Shown here: positions 45,702 through 55,892 of the stretch, piece by piece
Layout of the letters: each line of letters starts with the position of its first letter
Position numbering within the stretch: position 1 is the first letter of the stretch
From: an uncultured Clostridia bacterium
GTDB lineage: Bacteria; Bacillota_A; Clostridia; TANB77; CAG-508
Assembly (NCBI GenBank): GCA_944393405.1
Contig: CALYAC010000011.1
Coordinates: 1 to 64,000, forward strand
Direction: 5' to 3'
DNA: 64,000 bases
Position numbers and translations under genes: made by a program
Notes under the pieces: model-generated
Told to the model about the DNA's origin: nothing
The model's input: the letters and a program-made list of their open reading frames with translations, nothing else
Databases searched by the model: none

Positions 45702-48491
45702 ATGGAAAATATAACTGAAACAATAAACATAAGAGAAAAAATAATTGAAGAGCTAAAAAATAGAGGAATAAATCCAGAATATATTGAACAAAGTGAAATA
45801 AGCCACATAATAGGCGAAAGTTCTAAGAAAGTAGAAGGTTTATTTGAAGGCTTATTTGAAAAAGAAATAAATTATTTAGTAAGAGAGATTAATTCAAAAA
45901 CAAATAGAAAAATAGAAAAAAGTGATAAACAAGATATTTTAAATCTATTATTATCAGGAAAAACCCCAGAAGAAATTCATGAAATGGAACAATATAGAAG
46001 TTACAATATAAATGAAATAAATAATATAGAATCAAGAAACAGAGCAAGAATACTTGCTATAAAGTTATGGTCTATTAGAGAAATTTCAAATATATTAGGA
46101 ATACAAATGCAATCAGTTTATGCAAGTATTAGAAATTTCACATATGAAGGAAAAAGTATTTCTGAAATAAGAAAAGAAAAAGAAGAAGAAGTTGAAAGAC
46201 GATTAAAAAGTGGAGAGACAATAGAGGATATTACAAATGATAAAGAATTAAATGTTGATATTAGTGCAGTTAAAAGGTTAGATCATAAAATAAAAGAAGA
46301 GGCTGATAAGAGATCAGAAAAGGCAGATAAAGAAACACAAGATAAGGAAAAACAAATTTTAACTTTGCTATTATCAGGAAAAACTCCAGAAGAAGTTCAC
46401 GAAATGGAAGAATTAAAAAATATACCAATAAGTGATATTCAAAAAATTAAAGAAAAAAATATTGCAAAAATATTAGCAATTCAATTAATTCCGATAGAAC
46501 AAATTTCGGAAGAAACAGGATTAAAACCAGTATCAATATATTCAAGCTTAAGCAGATTTAAAATAGACGGAAAAAGCATTATGGAAATTAGAAGAGAAAA
46601 AAAGGCTGAAATAGAAACAAGGTTACAATCTGGCGAATCAGTAGAATCATTACTAGAAGATAAAAAGTTAAACATATGTAGAGAGGCAATAGAAATTACA
46701 GTAAGAAGAATAAAAAGAAAAGAGCAGATAGAAAAAAGAAATAGTGAGCAATCCAAATTGCCAAAAGAAACGGTAAGCGAGATAGCTACCTTGCTTATTA
46801 AAGGAAAAACAATAGAAGATATAAAAAAAGATCCAGAATTTGAAAGTATTTCAGTAAAAACTCTAGAAGAAATAAAAAATGCAAATATGGCAATAATACT
46901 TGCGATGCAGTTATATTCTATAGATGAAATATCAAAGCAATTAAATATGAAACCATCTACTATATATGCTAAAATAGGAAATTGTGAAATTGAAGGAAAG
47001 AAAATAAATGAACTTAGAAAAGAAAAATTAGCATTAATTAGAGCTAGACTATCAGCAGGAGAAAGCATTGATGAGATAGCACAAGATCCAAACTTAAATG
47101 TTAGCAAACATATAATAGAAAGAGAAAGTGAGAAACTATCAAGAAAAAAAGGTCAAAAGAAAAAAATTAAAAGTAAACAAACAAGGGAAGAAGAATCTGG
47201 CGAAAATGATAATACAAAACAAAAAAATATACCTGATGACGAAGAAAAAAGCAAACAAGGTAGAAGAGTTATTTCAAAGGAAGAATTAGAAGAAATTAAG
47301 CAAAAAGAGCAAGAAGAAGCTCATAAAAAGCTAGAAATAATGAGAAAAAAATACAAAGATAAATATGCAGTAAAAACAAACAGTAGTAAAGCAGAAGAAG
47401 AAAAAGCAGATATAACAGAAAAGGAAATTGAAGAAGCAAATAAAAGCATTTTAGAGATGTTAGAAACAATTAATGGATATACAGGTGCAAAACAAAATGC
47501 AAGAGAGGTTATAAAAACTATTAGAAATAAAGCTAAATTAGTATATGAGCATAATGTAGGAGTAGATCAAGCAGAACAATTAGTTCAAATTATAGATAGT
47601 CCGAAGATAGCACAGGCACTTAAATATTGTTCACAAGATACAACTATATCTATAAAATCTATACGAAAGCAAGCATATAGGCGATTATCACAGGCGATAG
47701 AAGATGAAATGTATGAATCAAGTGATTTATCAAGATTAGAAGAATTAAGTAAAAAACTGAAAATGGATATGGAAAAAAACGACTTTCATACAGCAGTAGT
47801 TAGATCAAGCTTGTATAGAAAAATAGATAGAATAAAGGCAGAAGAGAGAGTAAGAGCTCTAAGAGAAGATATTCCAGAACCAATAGTTCAAATTATTTCA
47901 GATATTGCTAAAGGAGATTTAAATATCGAAAGTGCAATACAAATAATAAATGACCAAGCACATAAAAAAGTAGAAGGAAGAAAACAAACTAGATTTACTT
48001 TAACAGAGGAACAAGAAAGAAAACAATTAATAAGTCAAATAAAGAGAGCTTTATCTGAACAAGTGGAAAGATTTCCAATTAAAGATTCTAAGAAAGCAAT
48101 GGAACTATTACAACAGTTATCAGGAGATAATCTTACAATGAGATTAAATGTAGTAGTTCAAAATCAATTAAATAGAAAACTATTTGATGAAGCAGAAGAA
48201 ACATGCCAGCAATATTTAAAAGAATGTAAAGATAGTAATGAAGATATTGCTTTTATACGAGGACTTAGAAAAAAAATAAGGAGTGCAAGAGTTGGAGATT
48301 TAGTATATAGAGCTGTAAATTCTAATATGAGTATAGAAGATGAAGAAAAATTTTGGAGAGTATTACAAAATGGCATGCAATTGGGTAATTTAAAAATGAG
48401 GGGAGTTTCAATTGGAAAAACAGAGGACGGAATAAGGACTATTACATTAGAAGATATATGGCCAGAAAATTTAAAAGAAATGAGAAAATAA
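45702..48491 (+). CDS. Large protein with three 140-residue HTH-bearing repeats
   Basis: 929 residues, no known family. Residues 75-195, 215-335 and 355-475 are repeats at a 140-residue period. Each contains LLLSGKTPEEIHEME or similar, then RARILAIKLWSIREISNILG followed by a recognition-type helix (QMQSVYASI, KPVSIYSSL, KPSTIYAKI), and EGKSISEIRKEK. These look like helix-turn-helix units of the homeodomain/resolvase type. A charged coil (480-600) and a helical C-terminal part follow. ATG 45702 follows AGAAAGGA; the reading from 45675 is less likely. No enzyme motif is seen; DNA or RNA binding is inference. Confidence 0.75.
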   Translation: MENITETINIREKIIEELKNRGINPEYIEQSEISHIIGESSKKVEGLFEGLFEKEINYLVREINSKTNRKIEKSDKQDILNLLLSGKTPEEIHEMEQYRSYNINEINNIESRNRARILAIKLWSIREISNILGIQMQSVYASIRNFTYEGKSISEIRKEKEEEVERRLKSGETIEDITNDKELNVDISAVKRLDHKIKEEADKRSEKADKETQDKEKQILTLLLSGKTPEEVHEMEELKNIPISDIQKIKEKNIAKILAIQLIPIEQISEETGLKPVSIYSSLSRFKIDGKSIMEIRREKKAEIETRLQSGESVESLLEDKKLNICREAIEITVRRIKRKEQIEKRNSEQSKLPKETVSEIATLLIKGKTIEDIKKDPEFESISVKTLEEIKNANMAIILAMQLYSIDEISKQLNMKPSTIYAKIGNCEIEGKKINELRKEKLALIRARLSAGESIDEIAQDPNLNVSKHIIERESEKLSRKKGQKKKIKSKQTREEESGENDNTKQKNIPDDEEKSKQGRRVISKEELEEIKQKEQEEAHKKLEIMRKKYKDKYAVKTNSSKAEEEKADITEKEIEEANKSILEMLETINGYTGAKQNAREVIKTIRNKAKLVYEHNVGVDQAEQLVQIIDSPKIAQALKYCSQDTTISIKSIRKQAYRRLSQAIEDEMYESSDLSRLEELSKKLKMDMEKNDFHTAVVRSSLYRKIDRIKAEERVRALREDIPEPIVQIISDIAKGDLNIESAIQIINDQAHKKVEGRKQTRFTLTEEQERKQLISQIKRALSEQVERFPIKDSKKAMELLQQLSGDNLTMRLNVVVQNQLNRKLFDEAEETCQQYLKECKDSNEDIAFIRGLRKKIRSARVGDLVYRAVNSNMSIEDEEKFWRVLQNGMQLGNLKMRGVSIGKTEDGIRTITLEDIWPENLKEMRK

Positions 48492-48537
48492 TAAAGAAAA
48501 TTAATAAAAAAAGAAGAAAATGATAAACAAAAATTTC

Positions 48538-48566
48538 TTGACATTAAGTAAATATTTATATATGAT
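48538..48566 (+). promoter_or_regulatory. Promoter of adhE
   Basis: TTGACA (48538-48543), 17-base spacer, TATGAT (48561-48566), about 60 bases before the start. No Rex-type palindrome recognised. Confidence 0.8.
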
Positions 48567-48626
48567 AAATGTTGTACAAAATGAATAAAAGACAAAGAAG
48601 AGAACCATATTTTAAGGAGGAATCTT

Positions 48627-51230
48627 ATGGGAAAAGATGTAAGTGAAGAAGAACAGATAAGAATAAAAAGCATGATTGATGAACTTATAACAAAAGCAAA
48701 AAAAGCATCTGAAGAGTATATGAAATTAACTCAAGAAGATGTTGATAGAATTGTAAAAGCAATGTCTATGGCAGGATTAGAACATCACATGGAACTTGCA
48801 AAGATGGCTGTAGAAGAGACAGGAAGAGGAATATATGAAGATAAAATAACAAAGAACATGTTTGCAACAGAATATATCTATCACAGTATAAAATATGATA
48901 AAACAGTAGGAGTTATATCTGAGAACGAAGAAGAAGGATATGTAGAAATAGCAGAGCCAATAGGAATAATTGCAGGTGTTACACCTGTTACAAATCCAAC
49001 TTCAACAACAATGTTTAAATCAATAATTGCAGCGAAAACTAGAAATGTTATAGTATTTGGATTCCATCCATCTGCTCAAAAATGTAGTGTACAAGCTGCT
49101 AAAATATTAAGAGATGCAGCAATAGAAGCGGGAGCACCAGAAAATTGTATTTTATGGATAGAAGAACCATCAGTTACAGCAACTAACATGTTAATGCATC
49201 ATCCAGATGTTAATTTAATATTAGCAACTGGTGGAACAGGAATGGTAAAAGCAGCATATTCATGTGGTAAACCAGCACTTGGGGTTGGACCTGGAAATGT
49301 TCCATGTTATATTGATAAAACAGCAAAACTAAAGACATCAGTAAATGATTTAGTAATGTCAAAATCATTTGATAACGGAATGATATGTGCTTCTGAACAA
49401 TCAGTAATTGTAGATAGCGAAATAAAAGATGAATTTGAAAAATTAATGAAAGAAGCAGGATGCTATTTCTTATCAGAAGATGAAACAAATAAATTAAGAG
49501 ATACAATGTTCATAAAAGAAAAAGATGGAGCTTTAAATTCTGCAATTGTCGGACAAAGTCCATACAAAATAGCAGGAGAAGCTGGAATAGAAGTTCCAAA
49601 AGACACTAAGGTATTAGTATTAAAAGAAAATGGAGTAGGAATTGAATATCCGTTCTCAAAAGAAAAATTAAGTCCAGTTTTAGCATATTATATTGTTAAT
49701 AATAGTGATGAAGGAATTGATTTGGCAGAAAAACTAATAGAATTTGGTGGACTTGGACATTCAGCAGTAATTCATTCAGAAGATAAAGAGACAATATTAA
49801 AGTTCTCTGAAAGAGTTAAAGCAGGAAGAATCATTGTGAATTCTCCATCAACTCATGGAGCAATTGGTGACATATATAATACAAATATGCCATCACTTAC
49901 ATTAGGATGTGGTACATTTGGAGGAAATTCAACGACGGCAAATGTATCAAGTGTAAACTTAATTAATATAAAAAGAGTTGCAGATAGGAGGGTTAATATG
50001 CAATGGTTTAAAGTGCCAGAAAAAATATATTTTGAAGCAGGATCAATCGGTTACTTAGAAAAAATGCCAGAAATCACAAGAGCATTTATAGTAACAGACC
50101 CATCAATGGTAAGTCTAGGATATATAGATAAAATATTATATCATTTAAGAAATAGAAAAGAGTATGTACATTCAGAAATATTCTCAGATGTAGAATCTGA
50201 TCCATCATTTGATACAATTAATAGAGGAGTTCAAATGATGAATGAATTTAAACCTGATGTAATAATCGCTGTAGGTGGAGGTAGCCCAATAGATGCAGCA
50301 AAAGGAATGTGGCTTTTTTATGAACATCCAGATGCAGATGTTGAAGGTTTAAAATTAAAATTCATGGATATTAGAAAACGTACATATAAATTCCCAAAAT
50401 TAGGAGAAAAAGCAAAATTTGTAGCAATACCTACAACATCAGGAACAGGTTCAGAAGTTACATCGTTTGCAGTTTTAACAGATAAAAAGATAAATAAAAA
50501 ATATCCTCTTGCAGACTATGAACTAACACCAGATGTAGCAATAGTTGACCCTGATTTAGTAATGAGTCTTCCAAAGAGAATTACAGCAGATACTGGTATG
50601 GATGTCTTAACACATGCAATTGAAAGCTATGTATCTAATATGGCATCAGATTATACAGATGGTTTAGCTGAAAAAGCAGTAGAGCTTGTATTTAAAAATT
50701 TAAGGGAAGCATATAATCACGGAGATAATAAAGTGGCAAGAGAACATATGCATAATGCAAGTACAATAGCAGGTATGGCATTTACAAATGCATTTTTAGG
50801 AATAAACCACTCTTTAGCACATAAAATAGGTGCAGAATTCCATATGGCACATGGAAGAATAAATGCAATACTACTTCCATATGTTATAAGATACAATAGT
50901 AGTAAACCAACAAAATTTGTATCATTCCCTAAATATGAATACTTTATAGCTGATCAAAAATATGCCGATTTAGCAAGAAGAATGCATTTAAAAGCTGATA
51001 CAAATGAAGAAGGTGTAAATTCTTTAATAGAAGAAATAAAGAAATTAAATGAAGATTTAGGAATTGAAAAATGTTTTAAAGACGCAGGAATAGAAGAAAA
51101 TGAATTTATGGCAAAAGTAGATATGTTAGCAGATAGAGCATTTGAAGACCAATGTACAACAGCAAATCCAAGACTTCCATTAGTAAGCGAATTAAAACAA
51201 ATATTAATAGACAGTTATTACGGAAACTAA
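48627..51230 (+). CDS. adhE: Bifunctional aldehyde/alcohol dehydrogenase AdhE
   Basis: Converts acetyl-CoA to acetaldehyde and then ethanol, recycling NADH in fermentation, and forms spirosomes. The N-terminal half is an aldehyde dehydrogenase with [36 protein letters not shown] and the catalytic Cys in [10 protein letters not shown] near residue 254. The C-terminal half is an iron-dependent alcohol dehydrogenase with [26 protein letters not shown] and the iron site [18 protein letters not shown]. The length of 867 is full. GGAGG precedes the start. The REP palindrome begins at its stop codon. Confidence 0.97.
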   Translation: MGKDVSEEEQIRIKSMIDELITKAKKASEEYMKLTQEDVDRIVKAMSMAGLEHHMELAKMAVEETGRGIYEDKITKNMFATEYIYHSIKYDKTVGVISENEEEGYVEIAEPIGIIAGVTPVTNPTSTTMFKSIIAAKTRNVIVFGFHPSAQKCSVQAAKILRDAAIEAGAPENCILWIEEPSVTATNMLMHHPDVNLILATGGTGMVKAAYSCGKPALGVGPGNVPCYIDKTAKLKTSVNDLVMSKSFDNGMICASEQSVIVDSEIKDEFEKLMKEAGCYFLSEDETNKLRDTMFIKEKDGALNSAIVGQSPYKIAGEAGIEVPKDTKVLVLKENGVGIEYPFSKEKLSPVLAYYIVNNSDEGIDLAEKLIEFGGLGHSAVIHSEDKETILKFSERVKAGRIIVNSPSTHGAIGDIYNTNMPSLTLGCGTFGGNSTTANVSSVNLINIKRVADRRVNMQWFKVPEKIYFEAGSIGYLEKMPEITRAFIVTDPSMVSLGYIDKILYHLRNRKEYVHSEIFSDVESDPSFDTINRGVQMMNEFKPDVIIAVGGGSPIDAAKGMWLFYEHPDADVEGLKLKFMDIRKRTYKFPKLGEKAKFVAIPTTSGTGSEVTSFAVLTDKKINKKYPLADYELTPDVAIVDPDLVMSLPKRITADTGMDVLTHAIESYVSNMASDYTDGLAEKAVELVFKNLREAYNHGDNKVAREHMHNASTIAGMAFTNAFLGINHSLAHKIGAEFHMAHGRINAILLPYVIRYNSSKPTKFVSFPKYEYFIADQKYADLARRMHLKADTNEEGVNSLIEEIKKLNEDLGIEKCFKDAGIEENEFMAKVDMLADRAFEDQCTTANPRLPLVSELKQILIDSYYGN

Positions 51231-51349
51231 ATTTACAAAAGGGGACGGACTTGTTTTGTAAATTTAATGTAAAAAATGAAATTTAATGATGTATAAAAGT
51301 TTTTATACATTTCTTCGGGGGAAAAATTTAAAATTAAAGGATTGATGTT

Positions 51350-52129
51350 ATGCCACGAAGAGCGCGTAAAGACTTGGATGCATCATTTTTTCATGTGATC
51401 GTACAAGGATTAAATAAAGAATTTATTTTTATAAAAGATGAATATAAAATAAAATATTTGAAATTACTAAAATGTGAAAAAAATAATTATGAATTAGAAA
51501 TTATAGCATATGCAATAATGAATAACCATGTGCATATGATTATATATTCGAAGAAAAATGATGAATTATCTAGATTTATGAAAACGGTAAATGAAAGATA
51601 TGCTAAATATTATAATTATAAAGAAAATAGAGTAGGATACGTTTTCAGGGACAGATTTTTAAGTGAGCCAATAACTAATAAAAATTATCTTCTACGTTGT
51701 ATTTCATACATTCATAATAATCCAGTTGAAGCCTATTTAGTGTCTGAATGCAAAGATTATAAATTTTCAAGTTATAATGATTATATTAATAAATCAGGGT
51801 TTATTAATGATGAAATGATTGAATTGGTGTTTGGTACTAAAAAGTTAAACTATGATTATTATAGAAGTATGCATATCAAAAAATATTATTTAATGGAATA
51901 CGATCAAACAATAGATAATAATATTAAAGACATAATTAACGAATTTCAAAATAGATATCAAATGGAGTGGAATAAAATATTAGAGCAAATAGAAATTTTA
52001 GAAAAGATTGCTCCAGAAATCAAAGAAAGGATGATTATTTCAGATAATAAACTTGCTAAATACTTAAAAATCAGTAGATATAGATTAAGGAAAATATTGC
52101 TCAAAACAAGGAAAGATAAGGGCATTTAA
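51350..52129 (+). CDS. REP-associated tyrosine transposase (RAYT)
   Basis: A Y1 HUH nuclease of the TnpA-REP group, 259 residues. Features: ARKDLDASFFHVIVQGLNKE at the start, the HUH pair in NNHVHMIIYSK near 65, VFRDRFLSEPI, and the catalytic Tyr region SYIHNNPVEAYL near 125. The last 60 residues look like a small helix-turn-helix (DNKLAKYLKISRYRLRKILL). Single copy here, intact, flanked by the REP palindromes it is expected to act on. A strong terminator follows at 52139-52176. Confidence 0.88.
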   Translation: MPRRARKDLDASFFHVIVQGLNKEFIFIKDEYKIKYLKLLKCEKNNYELEIIAYAIMNNHVHMIIYSKKNDELSRFMKTVNERYAKYYNYKENRVGYVFRDRFLSEPITNKNYLLRCISYIHNNPVEAYLVSECKDYKFSSYNDYINKSGFINDEMIELVFGTKKLNYDYYRSMHIKKYYLMEYDQTIDNNIKDIINEFQNRYQMEWNKILEQIEILEKIAPEIKERMIISDNKLAKYLKISRYRLRKILLKTRKDKGI

Positions 52130-52138
52130 TAAAAAAAT

Positions 52139-52176
52139 AAAAGATACTTCTAATTTTACAAATAGAAGTATCTTTT
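52139..52176 (+). terminator. Terminator after RAYT gene
   Basis: Perfect 14-base stem AAAAGATACTTCTA / TAGAAGTATCTTTT with a ten-base loop. Confidence 0.85.
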
Positions 52177-52290
52177 ACTATAGTAATTAATAAAAATGGT
52201 AAACTTAAAATTAAGTAAAAATACTTTTAAGTGATTTAATAGTTTAATTTTGACAATAATTTACAAAACAAGTCCGTCCCCTTTTGTAAA

Positions 52291-54036
52291 TTATATATCA
52301 AGTTTTATATGAACATCTTTTAATTGTTCTCTTTTTACTTTTCCTGGGGCTCCCATTAATAAATCTTCTGCTTTACTATTCATAGGGAATGCAATTACAT
52401 CACGGATAGTATCACTTTCTGTTAAAAGCATAAGCATTCTATCAATTCCAGGTGCAATTCCGGCATGAGGTGGTGCTCCAAATTGGAAAGCGTTGAATAA
52501 TGCTGAAAATCTTGTTTCAATATCTTCTTTTGTATAACCTGCTATTTCAAATGCCTTAATCATTATTTCTGGATCATGATTTCTAACTGCTCCGGATGAA
52601 AGCTCAATACCATTACAAACTATATCATATTGATATGCTAAGATGTCCAATGGATCTTTGTTATTTAAAGCATCTAATCCGCCTTGCGGCATTGAAAATG
52701 GATTATGACAAAATGTAACTCTATCATGTTCATCTAATTCATACATTGGAAAATCTATAATCCAGCAGAATTTAAATACTGAGTCATCTATTAGATTTAG
52801 TCTTTTACCTAATTCTTGTCTGATTTGACCGGCAAGTTCGTTTGCTCTTTTTTCATAGTCTGCTATAAAGAAAATGGTATCTCCTTTATCTAAATCAGCT
52901 AATTTTAGTAATTCTTTCTTTAATTCATCTGGTATAAATTTATCAATTGGTCCTTTGTATGATAAATCATCTTGTACTTCTAAGTATCCAAGTCCTCCCA
53001 TACCAATTGACATTGCATATGAAAGCATTTTTTCATGAAATCCTTTAGACATATGTCCATTTACTTTTATAGCTCTAACAGTAGTATCCATAAATGGTTT
53101 AAAAGTACATTTGCTAAAGAAATCAGATAAATCTATTATATATAATGGGTTTCTTAAATCTGGTTTGTCGGTTCCATATTTAACCATTGCTTCTTTATAT
53201 GAAATTCTTGGAAATGGATATTCACCTACTTTTTTATTAGAAAATTTAGTAAATGTATTGTAAATTACAGGTTCCATTACACTAAATACATCTTCTTGTG
53301 TGCTATATGCCATTTCCATATCTAATTGATAAAATTCACCAGGTGCACGATCTGCTCTTGCATCCTCATCTCTAAAGCATGGAGCTATTTGGAAATATTT
53401 ATCTATACCAGATACCATTAATAATTGCTTAAATTGTTGTGGAGCTTGAGGAAGTGCATAAAACTTTCCAGGATGGAGTCTACTTGGTACTAAATAGTCT
53501 CTTGCTCCTTCTGGTGAAGAACTAGTTAAAATAGGAGTTTGTACTTCTAAAAATCCTTGTTCTATCATTTGAGTGCGAAGAAATTGTAGAACTTTTGCTC
53601 TTAGGATTAAATTTTGTTGTAACTTAGAAGAACGTAAGTCTAAGAATCTATATTTTAAACGTAAATCTTCTCTAACTTCTTGATTTTTATTTACTTCAAA
53701 TGGAAGCATTTTTGTTCTTTTTCCTAATACAGTAATATCTTTAATTACAATTTCTACTTCACCTGTTTCAATATTAGGGTTATATGTTTCTGGATCTCTC
53801 TTTCTAACAGTTCCTTCTACACATACACTAGATTCAATGGGAATTCTTGATGAAAAATCAACTATATCCTCTTTACCAGATGTAACAACTTGAGTAATAC
53901 CATACATGTCTCTAATATCTAAGAAAACCAATCCTCCTAAATCTCTAATAGTTTCAACGAAGCCACAAATTTTCACTTTTTTTCCTACATCTTCTAGGCG
54001 AAGACTACCACATGTGTGTGTTCTAAAACTACTCAT
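52291..54036 (-). CDS. aspS: Aspartyl-tRNA synthetase
   Basis: A class IIb synthetase. The N-terminal OB fold has KVKICGFVETIRDLGGLVFL; the catalytic core has motif 2 (FRDEDARADRAPGEFYQLD) and motif 3 (GIAPGIDRMLML), and the bacterial-type GAD insertion is present at about 280-400. The 581 residues are a little short of the usual 590. Asp versus Asx specificity cannot be settled by eye; gatC and gatA are also in the window. A T-box leader precedes it. Confidence 0.95.
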   Translation of the reverse strand: MSSFRTHTCGSLRLEDVGKKVKICGFVETIRDLGGLVFLDIRDMYGITQVVTSGKEDIVDFSSRIPIESSVCVEGTVRKRDPETYNPNIETGEVEIVIKDITVLGKRTKMLPFEVNKNQEVREDLRLKYRFLDLRSSKLQQNLILRAKVLQFLRTQMIEQGFLEVQTPILTSSSPEGARDYLVPSRLHPGKFYALPQAPQQFKQLLMVSGIDKYFQIAPCFRDEDARADRAPGEFYQLDMEMAYSTQEDVFSVMEPVIYNTFTKFSNKKVGEYPFPRISYKEAMVKYGTDKPDLRNPLYIIDLSDFFSKCTFKPFMDTTVRAIKVNGHMSKGFHEKMLSYAMSIGMGGLGYLEVQDDLSYKGPIDKFIPDELKKELLKLADLDKGDTIFFIADYEKRANELAGQIRQELGKRLNLIDDSVFKFCWIIDFPMYELDEHDRVTFCHNPFSMPQGGLDALNNKDPLDILAYQYDIVCNGIELSSGAVRNHDPEIMIKAFEIAGYTKEDIETRFSALFNAFQFGAPPHAGIAPGIDRMLMLLTESDTIRDVIAFPMNSKAEDLLMGAPGKVKREQLKDVHIKLDI

Positions 54037-54059
54037 AATAAAATCATCCTTTCATTTTT

Positions 54060-54287
54060 AGGGCACAAAAAAATGCCCGTGCATTATATGCAGGGACGAA
54101 ATATATTCCGCGGTGCCACCCAGCTTGAAAATAATTATTTCTAATTATTTCCCACTTTATATAAGATTGCTCCAATGTGTTGGTGGATTATGTTCTTCTA
54201 AAAAAGGTTTTCAGCCGATGACCTTTTATCTCTGTTAGTAACTTTTAATCCCTCGTCATTTTCATCGCAATATTTAATTTAATCAAC
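54060..54287 (-). promoter_or_regulatory. T-box riboswitch of aspS
   Basis: On the minus strand the leader contains the invariant T-box GGGTGGCACCGCGG (54108-54121), a preceding antiterminator region, and a terminator stem CCCTGCAT / ATGCACGGG followed by a T run (54067-54097). Uncharged tRNA pairing with the T-box would favour the antiterminator and allow aspS transcription. The specifier is expected to be GAC (Asp); I could not place it with certainty. Confidence 0.92.
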
Positions 54288-54317
54288 ATAATATACATTT
54301 TACTATAATTTATGCAA
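54288..54317 (-). promoter_or_regulatory. Promoter of the aspS leader
   Basis: Minus strand TTGCAT (54312-54317), 18-base spacer, TATTAT (54288-54293). It places transcription start a few bases before the T-box leader. Confidence 0.6.
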
Positions 54318-54321
54318 AAAA

Positions 54322-54789
54322 TCAATACTTATGTATAAATTGCTTAAATTTTAAGAATAAATTTTTAAAAAAAGAGAATTTTTTATCAACTTTTATTAAA
54401 GCATTATTATTTGAACTATTAATATCATTTTCATGCATTTTATTTTTGCTATGTGAAAAAAGCACATTAGGATCATAGTTTTTTCTTTTTTCTTCTTCGA
54501 GTAAATTTCTTTCGTCTAAATCTTTTTGATCAATTTTACTTTTTTGAGCTTCATTTGCCCAATAATCTTGATAAAATATAGACAGAATTGATAGAGCTAT
54601 TTTACTAATATTTTGTTCTCCAAAGTTTTTATTAAAATCTAATTCGTAAATATAGTTTTTATCACAATTTTTATTTAATATTTGAAGAATATCTTTAGGA
54701 ATTTTATTTAATTGCTCTTTAGGTATATATTTTAATACAGTTAAAACTTCTGTAAATGATTTACTATATTCAAATTGGCTTACATACAT
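54322..54789 (-). CDS. Uncharacterised protein, paralogue of the 17291 gene
   Basis: 155 residues. The first 80 match the product of 17291-17767 in pattern (FTEVLTVLKYIPKEQLNKIP, ALSILSIFYQDYWANEAQKS). A charged linker and a basic aromatic end (FFKNLFLKFKQFIHK) follow in both. Its ATG overlaps the stop of the HipA-like gene as TAATG, so it is translationally coupled to it. Function unknown; perhaps a partner of the kinase-like protein. Confidence 0.7.
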   Translation of the reverse strand: MYVSQFEYSKSFTEVLTVLKYIPKEQLNKIPKDILQILNKNCDKNYIYELDFNKNFGEQNISKIALSILSIFYQDYWANEAQKSKIDQKDLDERNLLEEEKRKNYDPNVLFSHSKNKMHENDINSSNNNALIKVDKKFSFFKNLFLKFKQFIHKY

Positions 54790-55754
54790 TAATCTCGTTC
54801 TCCTTTTCCAAAAAATTTTTCTCTTAAACTTAATATGTAATTCTTTACAGAATCTTTCATAGATACACTAATTCCTTTTGTTCTTTTTTCTATATCTTCC
54901 ATAGAAATTGTATAGGGTTCAACCCTACCATATGTTAATATATTGTGATTATATTGTTTAGATAAACTAATTCTGTCGTTTAGTTCACATATAATTTGTT
55001 TTTTGGTATCTGGTGAAAAACCGGAAAAAATATAAGGCTCAAGCAATTTATTAATTTTTTCTGGAGTCAAAGAATGTTCAACTTTTTGTGCTAAAGGAAA
55101 GATTTCTACAGCATAATCTTCATATAATTCTTTAAGTAGGTCTGCTGAGGACATATCACTAATAAAAGCACTAAAATCTGGATCTGAAGAAAAAGAAATT
55201 CCTGCATCATAATATTCAGGTATTCTGTAAGTATGATTTTGTGGGTTATATATCATACATCTATTATCACTTCTAATATCTGTGTTTTGTAATATGGCAG
55301 AAACATATAGGTATCTTGCTAAAAAGTTTTTTCTTTCCTTTAAATCTTTTTCAGTAATACCTGGAAGAGAAGATACTTCTTTTAAATCATGAGATATAAA
55401 TTCGCCAACATGCGAGAAACTTTTTTCATGCGGAATTGATTGTGGTATTGCAAACGTTTCGCCATTTTTTAAAATATTTAATGATAGACAGCCATTACAA
55501 TTATGCGTATCATCAAATATTGGAACAATATCAGCATGAGGAAAACCAATTTCGTCTAAAATGTGTGATGCGAATAATTCTCGTAAATCCTCATCATTTT
55601 TTGCATTATCCATGCATCCATTTACTTTATAAAATCCTGTTTTGTTAAGGTATGGAATATAATATTCTCCTCTTACTGATGTAAAGTTTCCAGAAATATG
55701 ATCTTCGTCTCTTAGTTTCATAAATTCAGATAAATTAAATCTTTTGTATTTCAT
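54789..55754 (-). CDS. HipA/CtkA-like kinase-fold protein
   Basis: 321 residues. NTDIRSDNRCMIYNP near residue 165 resembles the catalytic loop of HipA-type kinases, and YRIPEYYDAGISFSS resembles their metal-binding loop. The middle (LRELFASHILDEIGFPHADI) fits the HipA-like helix that shapes the ATP site. Family placement is by motif likeness only. ATG 55754 is chosen over TTG 55766 because TTGGTGA gives usable spacing. It leads a two-gene unit with the 54322 gene. No typical HipB antitoxin is next to it. Confidence 0.55.
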   Translation of the reverse strand: MKYKRFNLSEFMKLRDEDHISGNFTSVRGEYYIPYLNKTGFYKVNGCMDNAKNDEDLRELFASHILDEIGFPHADIVPIFDDTHNCNGCLSLNILKNGETFAIPQSIPHEKSFSHVGEFISHDLKEVSSLPGITEKDLKERKNFLARYLYVSAILQNTDIRSDNRCMIYNPQNHTYRIPEYYDAGISFSSDPDFSAFISDMSSADLLKELYEDYAVEIFPLAQKVEHSLTPEKINKLLEPYIFSGFSPDTKKQIICELNDRISLSKQYNHNILTYGRVEPYTISMEDIEKRTKGISVSMKDSVKNYILSLREKFFGKGERD

Positions 55755-55892
55755 TTTTTTCACCAAATAAAATATATCATAATAATAGGTAAATTTCTAT
55801 AAATAATATAAAATATATTGAATTAAAAATATTGAAAGCAAAAAAATGCAATGATATAATAGAAAAAATAAAAGAAAGGAATTAATAGGAAA

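Larger units (their letters stand above)
51229..52292 (+). mobile_element. RAYT element bounded by inverted REP palindromes
   Basis: The left end 51229-51264 and right end 52258-52292 are exact reverse complements over about 35 bases. Each is itself a palindrome: stem AATTTACAAAA around a GGGGACGGACTTG centre. They bracket the REP-associated transposase gene and fill the whole gap between the adhE stop and the aspS stop, overlapping both. Related palindromes occur at 62375-62436 and, in short form, at 39652-39678. Confidence 0.85.

Noticed and set aside
51229..52292. A CRISPR-like array based on repeated GGGGACGG units
   Set aside because: The units are few, palindromic, far apart and flank a RAYT gene; there are no regular spacers and no cas genes.
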